Assembly (NCBI RefSeq): GCF_035515275.1
Contig: NZ_DATJBQ010000158.1
Span: 1 to 6,981, forward strand
Direction: 5' to 3'
Length of the DNA stretch: 6,981 nucleotides
DNA from: Pusillimonas sp035515275
GTDB lineage: Bacteria > Pseudomonadota > Gammaproteobacteria > Burkholderiales > Burkholderiaceae_B
In this document: one piece after another, positions 1-6,600 of the stretch
Numbering within the stretch: the first letter of the stretch is position 1
Layout: every line of letters begins with the position of its first letter
Program-made: the position numbers and the translations under genes
Notes under the pieces: generated by a model
Told to the model about the DNA's origin: nothing
Databases searched by the model: none
What the model saw: the letters and a program-made list of their open reading frames with translations, nothing else

Positions 1-39
1 CTCGAGGCCATTCAGATGACCTGGATCGACGAGCAATAA
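1..39 (+). CDS. 3' end of an unidentified protein (partial)
   Basis: Frame 1 is open from the window edge and gives LEAIQMTWIDEQ followed by TAA at 37-39. Only 12 residues are visible, too few to name a family. It is probably a real gene end because the stop lies 29 bases before the stop codon of the convergent glycosyltransferase gene, with a hairpin between them, which is a normal convergent arrangement. It could also be chance open frame. Confidence 0.35.
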   Translation, partial: LEAIQMTWIDEQ

Positions 40-40
40 A

Positions 41-66
41 CGGCGAGACGCGCAAACCGCGTGCCG
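41..66. terminator. Hairpin between convergent gene ends, possible bidirectional terminator
   Basis: The perfect arms ACGCG (48-52) and CGCGT (58-62) enclose a five-base loop. They are extended by CGGC (41-44) pairing with GCCG (63-66), with a three-base bulge (45-47). The structure fills the 29-bp gap between the two convergent stops. There is no clear T-tract on either side, so it may be a weak terminator or only an mRNA 3' end stabiliser. Confidence 0.35.
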
Positions 67-68
67 CT

Positions 69-1130
69 CTATAGAGCAGCTTGCTCGGAAGGCCGCGATG
101 CAGTCTGATGCTGCGGCCAGACCGGCTGCAGGTACTGGTAAAAGGTCTGCGTTACATTTTCCCAAGAAAAGCGCCGAGCGTACTCAGCGGGAACATGTCT
201 GGGTATCGTCAGCGCTTGTAAGCACGCTTCGCGCAGGTCTTCGCTAACAACCCCTGCACCCGAATTGCCCAATACATCTTGTGTCGAGCGCGCCGGCAGC
301 GAGGCCACCGGACAGCCGCAAGCCATGGCTTCCAGAAGGACCAAGCCAAAAGTGTCGGTCAAGCTGGGAAACACGAATACATCGGCCATGCGATAGTGCC
401 GCGCCAGTGCCTCGTGGTTCATGGGGCCGAAGAACCGGGCATCAGGGTATCGTGCTTTCATGGATGCAAGCGCGGGGCCACCGCCTATCACCCATTTTTC
501 GCCCGGCAGTTTCAGCTTCAGAAAGGCATCCAGGTTTTTTTCTATTGCGATGCGTCCGGCATACAAAAATATGGGGCGCTTGCCCGATGGCGCCAGCTGA
601 GCGCCGGCTGGCGCTTCATGCTGGAAGACATTCAGGTCGACGCCGCGCGCCCAGACTACCACCCGATGCGGGTCAAAGCCGTTCGCAATCAGATCGTCGC
701 GCACGCCTGCCGTCGGCACCATGGTTCGGCTTGCAGCGCCATGAAAGCGTTTCAGCCATCGATAGGTCAGCCCGATGGGCAGACGTGTCCGGGCGTGCAG
801 GTATTCGGGAAACCTGGTGTGGTACGCGGTGGTAAAGGGCCTGCCCCAGCGCATCATGCTGCGACGCGCGGCCATGCCCAGCGGTCCTTCCGTGGCAATG
901 TGCACCGCATCGGGGTCGTGCTGTTCAATGAGGCGAGACACGCTTTTAACGGTGGTTAATGAAAGCCGGATCTCCGGATAGGTGGGGCAGGGCACAGACC
1001 GAAACATGCCCGGTTGTATCAGCGTGACCTCGTGACCCATTCGGGTCAGTTCCCGGGCAGTGTGGCCCAGGGTAAATACAACTCCGTTTATTTGGGGCGT
1101 CCACGCATCGGTGACCATCATTAATTTCAT
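69..1130 (-). CDS. GT4-family glycosyltransferase (Agt-like candidate)
   Basis: Predicted cytosolic or membrane-associated GT-B retaining glycosyltransferase of 353 residues, a normal length for GT4. The N-terminal Rossmann half opens with MKLMMVTDAWTPQINGVV, whose glycine loop (N15-G16) is typical of the acceptor side. The nucleotide-sugar half contains YAGRIAIEKN (Y190-N199) and the signature TDTFGLVLLEAMACG, in which the EX7E motif appears as D259-x7-E267. That Asp variant occurs in this subgroup. There is no signal peptide or membrane segment. The ATG overlaps the TGA of the upstream metallophosphoesterase gene (ATGA, 1127-1130), and an AGGGA ribosome-binding site sits about 8 nt before the start, inside that gene, so the two are probably translationally coupled. 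Paired with a COG2908 enzyme and close to ugd, it may transfer glucose or glucuronate to diacylglycerol. A mannosyl- or other hexosyltransferase is equally possible from sequence alone. Family assignment is firm; substrate is inference. Confidence 0.9.
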   Translation of the reverse strand: MKLMMVTDAWTPQINGVVFTLGHTARELTRMGHEVTLIQPGMFRSVPCPTYPEIRLSLTTVKSVSRLIEQHDPDAVHIATEGPLGMAARRSMMRWGRPFTTAYHTRFPEYLHARTRLPIGLTYRWLKRFHGAASRTMVPTAGVRDDLIANGFDPHRVVVWARGVDLNVFQHEAPAGAQLAPSGKRPIFLYAGRIAIEKNLDAFLKLKLPGEKWVIGGGPALASMKARYPDARFFGPMNHEALARHYRMADVFVFPSLTDTFGLVLLEAMACGCPVASLPARSTQDVLGNSGAGVVSEDLREACLQALTIPRHVPAEYARRFSWENVTQTFYQYLQPVWPQHQTASRPSEQAAL

Positions 1131-1918
1131 GGGGTTTTTCCCTGAGTGCTCCAGTCGATCAGTTCGAGTCGACCGTCTTCATGTTCAACCAGCGCTGTCA
1201 GGCTTTCGACCCAGTCACCGTCGTTGCAATACAAAATGCCGTCGACCTCACGCAGCTCGGCCTTGTGGATGTGCCCGCACACGACACCGTCGTATCCGCG
1301 CCTCCGAGCCTCGTTGATAATCACCTGCTCATAGGCCGAAATGAAAGCCACTGCGTCCTTGACCTTGTGCTTCAGGTACTGTGACAGCGACCAGTACCCC
1401 AGACCCATGCGGTTGCGTGCGCGATTGAACCAGTGGTTGAGCATCAGGATAAGCGTGTATAGCTGGTCGCCCAGGTAGGCCAGCCACTTGGCGTACAAGA
1501 TGACGCCGTCGTACTGGTCGCCGTGGGTCACCCACAAGCGCCGGCCATCTGCGGTGTAGTGCTCGGCCTCCAGTCGAACCTCAATCCCGCCGAAAAAATT
1601 CTGATCATATTGGCGTGCGAACTCGTCGTGGTTTCCCGGCACATAAATAACGTGGGTGCCCTTACGCACTTTGCGCAAAAGCTTCTGCACCACGTCGTTA
1701 TGCGATTGCGGCCAGTTCCAGCGCTTTTTCAGTCGCCAGCCGTCCACAATATCGCCCACCAGATACAAAGTTTCTGCATCGCTGCGGCGAAGAAAATCAA
1801 GCAGGCGTTCGGCCTTGCAGCCTGCTGTGCCCAAGTGCAGATCCGAGATCCAGATGGTTCGATAGCGGGTGGTTTCGGGCTCTGCTTCAATCGCAGAAGT
1901 ATTGTGTGACGTATCCAT
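1127..1918 (-). CDS. COG2908 metallophosphoesterase (UDP-2,3-diacylglucosamine diphosphatase-like; PlcP-type phospholipase C candidate)
   Basis: Calcineurin-like phosphoesterase of 263 residues with a complete two-metal site: SDLHLG (D26, H28), GDIVD (D56, D59), GNHDE (N96, H97, D98), THGD (H132, D134) and CGHIH (H216, H218). The WRLKKRW segment (61-67) and the later YWSLSQYLKHKVK segment are typical of this COG2908 branch. It is usually annotated as UDP-2,3-diacylglucosamine diphosphatase. The branch also includes PlcP, which cleaves phospholipid headgroups to release diacylglycerol during phosphate starvation. True LpxH is a somewhat different, shorter protein, so this is more likely an LpxH paralogue; the adjacent glycosyltransferase favours a PlcP role. 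It is first in a two-gene operon with the glycosyltransferase. The frame extends upstream to a GTG at 1985-1987, but the added 23 residues resemble no family sequence, so the ATG at 1916-1918 is preferred. No Shine-Dalgarno precedes either start. Confidence 0.88.
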   Translation of the reverse strand: MDTSHNTSAIEAEPETTRYRTIWISDLHLGTAGCKAERLLDFLRRSDAETLYLVGDIVDGWRLKKRWNWPQSHNDVVQKLLRKVRKGTHVIYVPGNHDEFARQYDQNFFGGIEVRLEAEHYTADGRRLWVTHGDQYDGVILYAKWLAYLGDQLYTLILMLNHWFNRARNRMGLGYWSLSQYLKHKVKDAVAFISAYEQVIINEARRRGYDGVVCGHIHKAELREVDGILYCNDGDWVESLTALVEHEDGRLELIDWSTQGKTP

Positions 1919-1925
1919 GACGCGT

Positions 1926-1931
1926 ATTAGG
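1926..1931 (-). promoter_or_regulatory. Candidate -10 element of the metallophosphoesterase-glycosyltransferase operon
   Basis: On the minus strand CCTAAT matches TATAAT at 4 of 6 positions. It starts exactly 10 bp downstream of the last half-site of the phased TGNCA array, the spacing usual between a PhoB box and its -10. The ATG lies 7 nt further on, so a transcript from here would be essentially leaderless, which fits the absence of a ribosome-binding site. Weak on its own. Confidence 0.3.
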
Positions 1932-1941
1932 CCATTGCCAT

Positions 1942-1981
1942 ATGACCATGGCGTGTCATTGATATGGCAAAAAAATGCCAA
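1942..1981 (-). promoter_or_regulatory. 11-bp phased TGNCA half-site array, candidate PhoB box
   Basis: Read on the minus strand, four 7-bp half-sites recur every 11 bp: TTGGCAT (1981-1975), TTGCCAT (1970-1964), ATGACAC (1959-1953) and TGGTCAT (1948-1942). The linkers are TTTT, ATCA and GCCA. Against the known Pho-box half-site CTGTCAT each matches about 5 of 7, and the 11-bp period with AT-rich linkers is the spacing of PhoB monomers. TGNCA reads the same on both strands, so orientation is ambiguous: on the + strand GTGTCAT-TGAT-ATGGCAA matches 10 of 14. It lies between two divergent genes and could control either or both. Pho control is inference from pattern and gene content. Confidence 0.42.
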
Positions 1982-2090
1982 TCGCACAGCAGCACGAAAT
2001 CAACCGTACTGCCATCCGGCCGTCATATAGGGTGCTTACCCTTGTCGTGGCAGATGAGGCTGAGCGGCCGGCGTTTGCGTCATTCGAACA

Positions 2091-2100
2091 CGGGGGAGGG
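2091..2100 (+). promoter_or_regulatory. Strong purine-rich ribosome-binding site of ugd
   Basis: The run cGGGGGAGGG ends 5 nt before the GTG at 2106. It decides the start: GTG at 2106 places the first residues (MRRKIAVVGTGYVG) exactly where this family begins, and no ATG gives a full nucleotide-binding motif. Confidence 0.7.
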
Positions 2101-2105
2101 CATCG

Positions 2106-3278
2106 GTGCGCAGGAAGATCGCAGTAGTGGGTACAGGTTATGTGGGTATGTCCAACGCCTTGCTGCTGGCACGCACGCACAAGGTCGTGGCGCTGGATAT
2201 TGTGGCTGAACGCGTCGAGGCCCTGAACAAGGGTCGCTCTCCTATCGTCGATGCCGATATACAAGCCTGTCTGCACGACCCCGTAATAGACTTTGCCGCC
2301 ACCACGATTGCGCAAGAAGCATACTCGGACGCCGAGTACACGCTGATCGCCACACCCACCAATTACGACCCCCACACTAATTGTTTTGATACTCGGAGCA
2401 TTGAGGCGGTGGCGCAAGACGTACTGCGCATCAACCCAAAGACGATCATGGTGATCAAGTCGACCGTGCCTGTGGGCTATACGCGCCGCTTGCGCAAGCA
2501 ACTGGGGACCGATCGGCTGTTCTTTTCGCCTGAGTTTCTGCGCGAAGGTCGTGCCTTGTACGACAATCTGTATCCATCGCGAATCATCGTCGGTGAGCGC
2601 TCGGAACGCGGGCAGCGGTTTGCGAAAATGATGCAGGAAGGCGCGCTACGCGCCGATGTTCCGGTGTTGTTGACGGGATCGACCGAGGCGGAAGCCATCA
2701 AACTGTTTGCCAACACCTATCTGGCGATGCGGGTGGCTTACTTCAATGAACTGGACACATTTGCCGAGACTCACGGCCTGGATACCCGCCAGATGATACA
2801 AGGCGTAGGGCTGGATCCTCGTATCGGCAACCATTACAACAACCCCTCTTTTGGATATGGGGGCTATTGCCTGCCTAAAGATACCCGCCAGTTGCTGGCC
2901 AATTACGATCAGGTTCCCAGCAATCTGATACGCGCAATTGTGGAATCGAACAGTACGCGAAAGGACTTTATTGCCGAATCCATATTAAGCAGGCGCCCCG
3001 ACGTCGTGGGTATTTATCGGCTGGTCATGAAGGCGGGCTCTGATAATTTCCGCACTTCGGCCATACAGGGGGTAATGAAGCGCATCAAGGCGCGCGGGGT
3101 CGAAGTGGTGGTGTACGAACCCACGCTGCGCTGCGGCGAGTTTTATCGGTCGAGAGTGGTTGACGACTTGCAGGAATTCAAGCGGGTGAGCAGCGTTATT
3201 GTTGCCAACCGGGTCAGCGACGCCCTTGATGATGTCAAGCATAAAGTCTATACGCGAGATCTGTTCGGACAGGACTGA
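2106..3278 (+). CDS. ugd: UDP-glucose 6-dehydrogenase
   Basis: Cytosolic enzyme that oxidises UDP-glucose to UDP-glucuronate with two NAD+. The 390 residues match the compact enterobacterial class (about 388) nearly end to end. The N-terminal Rossmann domain carries GTGYVG (G9-G14), followed by ATPTNYDP and KSTVPVG. SPEFLREG includes E143. The central domain has KLFANTYLAMR with catalytic Lys199 and Asn203. The signature NNPSFGYGGYCLPKD carries the catalytic Cys255. The C-terminal UDP-binding domain has GIYRLVMKAGSDNFR, IKARGVEVVVYEP and the end VYTRDLFG. All catalytic residues are present, so it should be active. Start is GTG with a strong ribosome-binding site. It is transcribed divergently from the metallophosphoesterase operon and ends before an apparent terminator. 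Its product feeds glucuronate-containing lipids, capsules, lipopolysaccharide or 4-aminoarabinose synthesis. The neighbouring glycosyltransferase is the nearest candidate user, by inference. Confidence 0.97.
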   Translation: MRRKIAVVGTGYVGMSNALLLARTHKVVALDIVAERVEALNKGRSPIVDADIQACLHDPVIDFAATTIAQEAYSDAEYTLIATPTNYDPHTNCFDTRSIEAVAQDVLRINPKTIMVIKSTVPVGYTRRLRKQLGTDRLFFSPEFLREGRALYDNLYPSRIIVGERSERGQRFAKMMQEGALRADVPVLLTGSTEAEAIKLFANTYLAMRVAYFNELDTFAETHGLDTRQMIQGVGLDPRIGNHYNNPSFGYGGYCLPKDTRQLLANYDQVPSNLIRAIVESNSTRKDFIAESILSRRPDVVGIYRLVMKAGSDNFRTSAIQGVMKRIKARGVEVVVYEPTLRCGEFYRSRVVDDLQEFKRVSSVIVANRVSDALDDVKHKVYTRDLFGQD

Positions 3279-3306
3279 ACAGAAAAGCAGCCAAGATCTT
3301 CGATAA

Positions 3307-3380
3307 CCGCCGGTATAGCCGCGAAAAATGAAATTTTGAAGAAAGAAACACCGGCACGTGCACCCGGCGGCGTTTTTTTT
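3307..3380 (+). terminator. Probable rho-independent terminator of ugd
   Basis: CCGCCGG (3307-3313) can pair over 7 bp with CCGGCGG (3364-3370), which is followed two bases later by eight T residues (3373-3380). The enclosed 50 nt hold smaller hairpins: AAAAT/ATTTT, and CCGG (3351-3354) pairing with CCGG (3364-3367), which competes with the long stem. The T8 tract 95 bases after the ugd stop supports termination, but the stem is less compact than usual. Confidence 0.45.
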
Positions 3381-3397
3381 CTGTTTTATTTGTAAGG

Positions 3398-3442
3398 AAA
3401 TACCCTTAATTCATATACAAATACGGTATTTCTGCAAAATAC
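3398..3442 (+). repeat. AAATAC repeats with a 13-bp palindrome, possible operator
   Basis: AAATAC occurs directly at 3398-3403, 3419-3424 and 3437-3442, with start-to-start distances of 21 and 18 bp (near two helical turns). The middle copy forms a perfect inverted repeat with GTATTT (3426-3431) around a single G. The cluster sits 19 bp upstream of the candidate -35 at 3461, a usual place for an activator site. The region is AT-rich, so some recurrence is expected by chance. Confidence 0.35.
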
Positions 3443-3460
3443 TTTATCCATTGAATAGCA

Positions 3461-3489
3461 TTGTTACATAAACTTTGCTACTTTATACC
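3461..3489 (+). promoter_or_regulatory. Candidate sigma70 promoter of the autotransporter transcript
   Basis: TTGTTA (3461-3466, 4 of 6 to TTGACA) and TATACC (3484-3489, 4 of 6 to TATAAT) are separated by the optimal 17 bp. Transcription would start near 3496, giving a leader of about 108 nt before the ATG at 3604. The elements are moderate, consistent with a promoter that needs an activator. Confidence 0.45.
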
Positions 3490-3506
3490 CAGACAGGTAG
3501 TCGTCT

Positions 3507-3522
3507 TAGGCCGTTTGGCCTA
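3507..3522 (+). other. Leader stem-loop
   Basis: TAGGCC (3507-3512), a GTTT loop and GGCCTA (3517-3522) form a perfect 6-bp stem close to the predicted transcript 5' end. It has no T-tract, so it is not a terminator. It may stabilise the leader RNA or be part of a structured regulatory leader or small RNA. Confidence 0.5.
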
Positions 3523-3537
3523 GCTGTTTGTAGTTTG

Positions 3538-3574
3538 TTCGGTAGCAAGGCTCGAATTCTTCGAGCATTTTTTT
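3538..3574 (+). terminator. Intrinsic terminator in the autotransporter leader with a competing antiterminator-like hairpin
   Basis: GCTCGAA (3550-3556), loop TTC and TTCGAGC (3560-3566) form a perfect 7-bp stem, followed by A and seven T residues (3568-3574). This has the complete form of a rho-independent terminator, and it lies downstream of the candidate promoter and 29 nt before the start codon. The left arm can instead pair with an upstream copy, TTCG-gt-AGC (3538-3546), through a 3-nt AAG loop and a 2-nt bulge, which would prevent the terminator. The geometry is that of an attenuator. It could also end a separate small RNA of about 75-80 nt. Confidence 0.6.
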
Positions 3575-3592
3575 GCAGCATCTCGTGCACCC

Positions 3593-3597
3593 GGGAG
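3593..3597 (+). promoter_or_regulatory. Ribosome-binding site of the autotransporter gene
   Basis: GGGAG precedes the ATG at 3604-3606 by 6 nt. This start puts a textbook signal peptide at the N terminus, and the next in-frame ATG (3673) would remove it. Confidence 0.6.
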
Positions 3598-3603
3598 AAT
3601 CGA

Positions 3604-6600
3604 ATGAGCAGAATCAGGCAGGCGAAAGCTTTGCGGCTGACCGTGTTGACTGCCGCCTTAATCACGGCGTATATGCATGCAACCCCCCACGCGGCAGAGG
3701 TCGTGTTCGACCATGAAACGGCAACACTAAACGACAGTCCGTACAGCAACACTTTTTTTGGATTGAAGAATGGCAGCAAAGTCGAGGCTAGCGGAGTAAC
3801 CATCAACGGGCCCGGCGGCGGTCTGTTCGACGGCAGAAACTTCTACCGAAACGCGCTGCTGGACATCAACAGTGGGTCCGGTCTTGAACTGACCAACAGC
3901 AGCATCACCGGCAGTGTTTTACTGGATCACCTGCGAACCATTGCCGCGTACGACGAAAACACCCGCCTCATTCTTGAAAACACCCGCGTTAAATCGGTTA
4001 CCCAAGGGGCAGGCACCAACGTCAGCTCGGCAGGAGTCATGGTTTGGGGCGGGGCGAACGCCCAGATCACCGGTGGAAGCATCGAGACAAACAGTGTTCT
4101 CAATCACCGGGGCCTGGTCGCCACGAATGACGGAACCATTGTTGCCCATAATATCGATATCACCACCACCGGCAAAAATGCGCATGCCGTAGCAGTGGAT
4201 TCCGACAAAGGCATCACTTCTCTGGCCATTAATGGCGCCCGCATAAAAACCACTGGCGCGGGGGCCGCAGGCATGCAAGTGGCGGTGACCAACTCAGCAA
4301 GCGGAACGCTTCAAGGGGCCGGCAACACCGTTCTGGCAACGGGTCCGGCCGCTACGGTCACAGGCGTGGGCGCGCGCCTGATTCTAAGCGACAGCACACT
4401 CACGACCACTGCAGGCAAGTATGGATTGCATGTGGCCAATGGCGGTCATGCAACGTTGACGCGCGGGTCGGTCACCAACGAAACCACGTCTTCCGGTAGT
4501 GTGGGTATTGCCGTAGAAAGTGCCGGTACGCAGGTCACTGCCGACGCAACGCATATTCACAGCCATACCAGCAAAGGCGATACGACCGCCGTTCTGGTAA
4601 AGGGTGCAGGCGCGGTATTTCAGGGCAAGGATCTTGCCGTGCACAGCAGCGCCCCAGGCAGGGCCAGGGGTGTGTTTGCGGAATCGGGCGGTCGGGCCCA
4701 CCTTGACGGAGGGGCGATTGAAACCGACGGTGGTTCATTTTCTCACGCCATGCAGGCTGATGGCGTAGGTTCCGCCATTAGCACCAACAATCTGAATGTG
4801 AGAACCACGGGTTATGCGGCCGCCGCGTTTACCGGTGCAGAGGTGTCGTTAAACGGCGGTACCTTCGACGTGGTCGGAACCACGGGGGTATCCGGCTGGG
4901 ATTCTGCCGCAGGCTTTGTTGTGGGCGGTTACGCGCATACTCCGGGGGCCAGGCTAACCGCCAGCAACGTCAGGCTGGTCAACTCTGTTCCAATCGAAAA
5001 TGCCCCGCCTGTATATACCAGTTGGGCCCTACGGGTTGGTGCCGGTTTTGTTGCGGGCCCACAAGCCTTGGACGCCCAGATGACCTTGATTGACAGCCAG
5101 GTGATCGCTTCGGGCCCCAAGCGGCAGATTGCGGCGGTGCAAAATGGCAGCCGTCTGCATGCCACGAACAGCCACATGGTTTCAGAACAAGACGCGGGTC
5201 TTTCCTTGTATGACAACGCGACGGTCATGCTTAATGGTTCCACAGTGGAAGCGGGCCTTGAAAGCTTCAGGTCGTCGTTCAGCAACAGTGGCTCCATGCA
5301 ATCGATTACAGCCGGTTCGGGCTCTGTGCTGGTAAAGAACAGCGGAACCCTGCTGCGCGTAGATCGCAAAGATGCCGGTACGGACGGAATCGTGAACTTC
5401 ACGCTTAAGAATGGTGCGCGTGCTTCGGGCAACATTGTCAATTATGCAGACGGCAAGCTTACCGCTCACCACCAGGCGTTAACCAATTTTGTCGTCGAGA
5501 AGGGCGCCGTGTGGGCCGGCATGATCATTGACGACAAAACCAGGTTTATTGACGAATCTTCCGGCGACCAGCAAAACTACGAAACAGACGGCAGCGTCTC
5601 AATGGAGGGAAGCAGCGCTGCTTACACGCAGTTCAATGGCACGACCAGCATAGGTGGCACGGCCTCCGTCGGCGCGGGCATGAGCGTCCGTTTCAACGGC
5701 CCCACCAACGTCGGCGGCAGTCTGAACGGGCTCGACGGCTCGCAAACCGATATCGCCGGCCCCGCCCAGATCGGTGGTTCGGTTGCAGGGGGCGCCGGTG
5801 CGGCATTTCACTTTAGCGGCACTACCCACATTGTAGGTTCAGTGTCGGGCACAAGCGGCACGGCGTTTTCATTCAGCCAGAACGCGCCAAGCAGCATAGG
5901 CGGTGATGTCGATCTGGGTGCCGACTCTTCTATTTCTGGCGGCTCCACCGACAATCCGATACAGATTGGGGGCGACGCCTATGCCGGTGCCGGTTCGGTA
6001 CTGGGCGGCAACCTGTTCGTCCAGGGCGCGTTGGGCGGCGACGGCGGCACGATCAGCCCCGGAAACTCCATCGGTGTTCAGAGCTATGGCAGCAGTGCCG
6101 AGTTCACCGGTGCCTATACGGCCGAGGTCAACGCTGCCGGAAACTCCGACCTGATCATTATTCGCAGTGGTGATTTCGACCTGTCAGGCATTGATCTGTT
6201 CGTTCGCCAGGAGGACGGAACCGGGGGCTATCGTCTTAACCAGGATTACACCATTGTGCAGACCGACGCCGGCAGTGTGCAGAATGAATTTCAGAACCGT
6301 GGCGCCCTTGACGACTCGTTTGCCGGAACGCTGGTCAGGCTTGATCCGATCAAGTATGGCGCCAATAACGTTCGAATCAGTTTGTCGGTAGATCAGGCCC
6401 GGGTTGATCGCAGTGGTTATTCCGCCAACCAGAATGCGACGCTTGATGGGGCCTTGTCGGTGGCCGGGCAAAACGCGGCTGCGGATGCGGTCATGCTGAT
6501 GCAACCCGAGGCCCGCAAAGACGCGCTCAGCCAGCTTTCGGGCGAGCTGCACGGCAGCACGCAAGCGGCGCTGCTGCAAAACAGCAGCCTGGTCTCGCGC

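Larger units (their letters stand above)
3279..3603 (+). other. AT-rich intergenic region between ugd and the autotransporter gene
   Basis: This 325-bp gap has no credible protein gene. In order it holds a probable ugd terminator (3307-3380), AAATAC repeats with one perfect inverted copy (3398-3442), a candidate promoter (3461-3489), a stem-loop (3507-3522), a terminator with a competing hairpin (3538-3574) and the autotransporter ribosome-binding site (3593-3597). Base composition drops sharply to AT-rich from about 3380 to 3490, as expected for promoter DNA in a GC-rich genome. Confidence 0.8.

Noticed and set aside
279..959. Long + strand open frame opposite the glycosyltransferase gene
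   Set aside because: It is antisense to a gene with clear GT4 motifs, and its translation is rich in Arg, His and Cys with no recognisable domain.
1919..1987. N-terminal extension of the metallophosphoesterase to a GTG start (23 extra residues)
   Set aside because: The extra residues resemble no family sequence, no ribosome-binding site precedes the GTG, and the stretch overlaps the phased half-site array.
1956..2501. Minus-strand open frame overlapping the start of ugd
   Set aside because: It lies antisense to conserved ugd sequence and has no motif; it is a shadow of high-GC coding bias.
3391..3408. BvgA-like heptad near TAAGGAAA
   Set aside because: The match to TTTCCTA on the minus strand needs an extra base and lacks properly spaced repeats.
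3581..3598. Hairpin hiding the autotransporter ribosome-binding site (TCTC pairing with GAGA)
   Set aside because: Only four pairs with a ten-base loop; too weak to claim.
3483..3806. Minus-strand open frame across the autotransporter leader and signal peptide
   Set aside because: It is antisense to the signal peptide region and covers the terminator hairpin; no ribosome-binding site or family resemblance was seen.
4929..5441. Minus-strand open frame of 170 codons inside the autotransporter gene
   Set aside because: The + strand frame is continuous with autotransporter features on both sides, so the antisense frame is a by-product.
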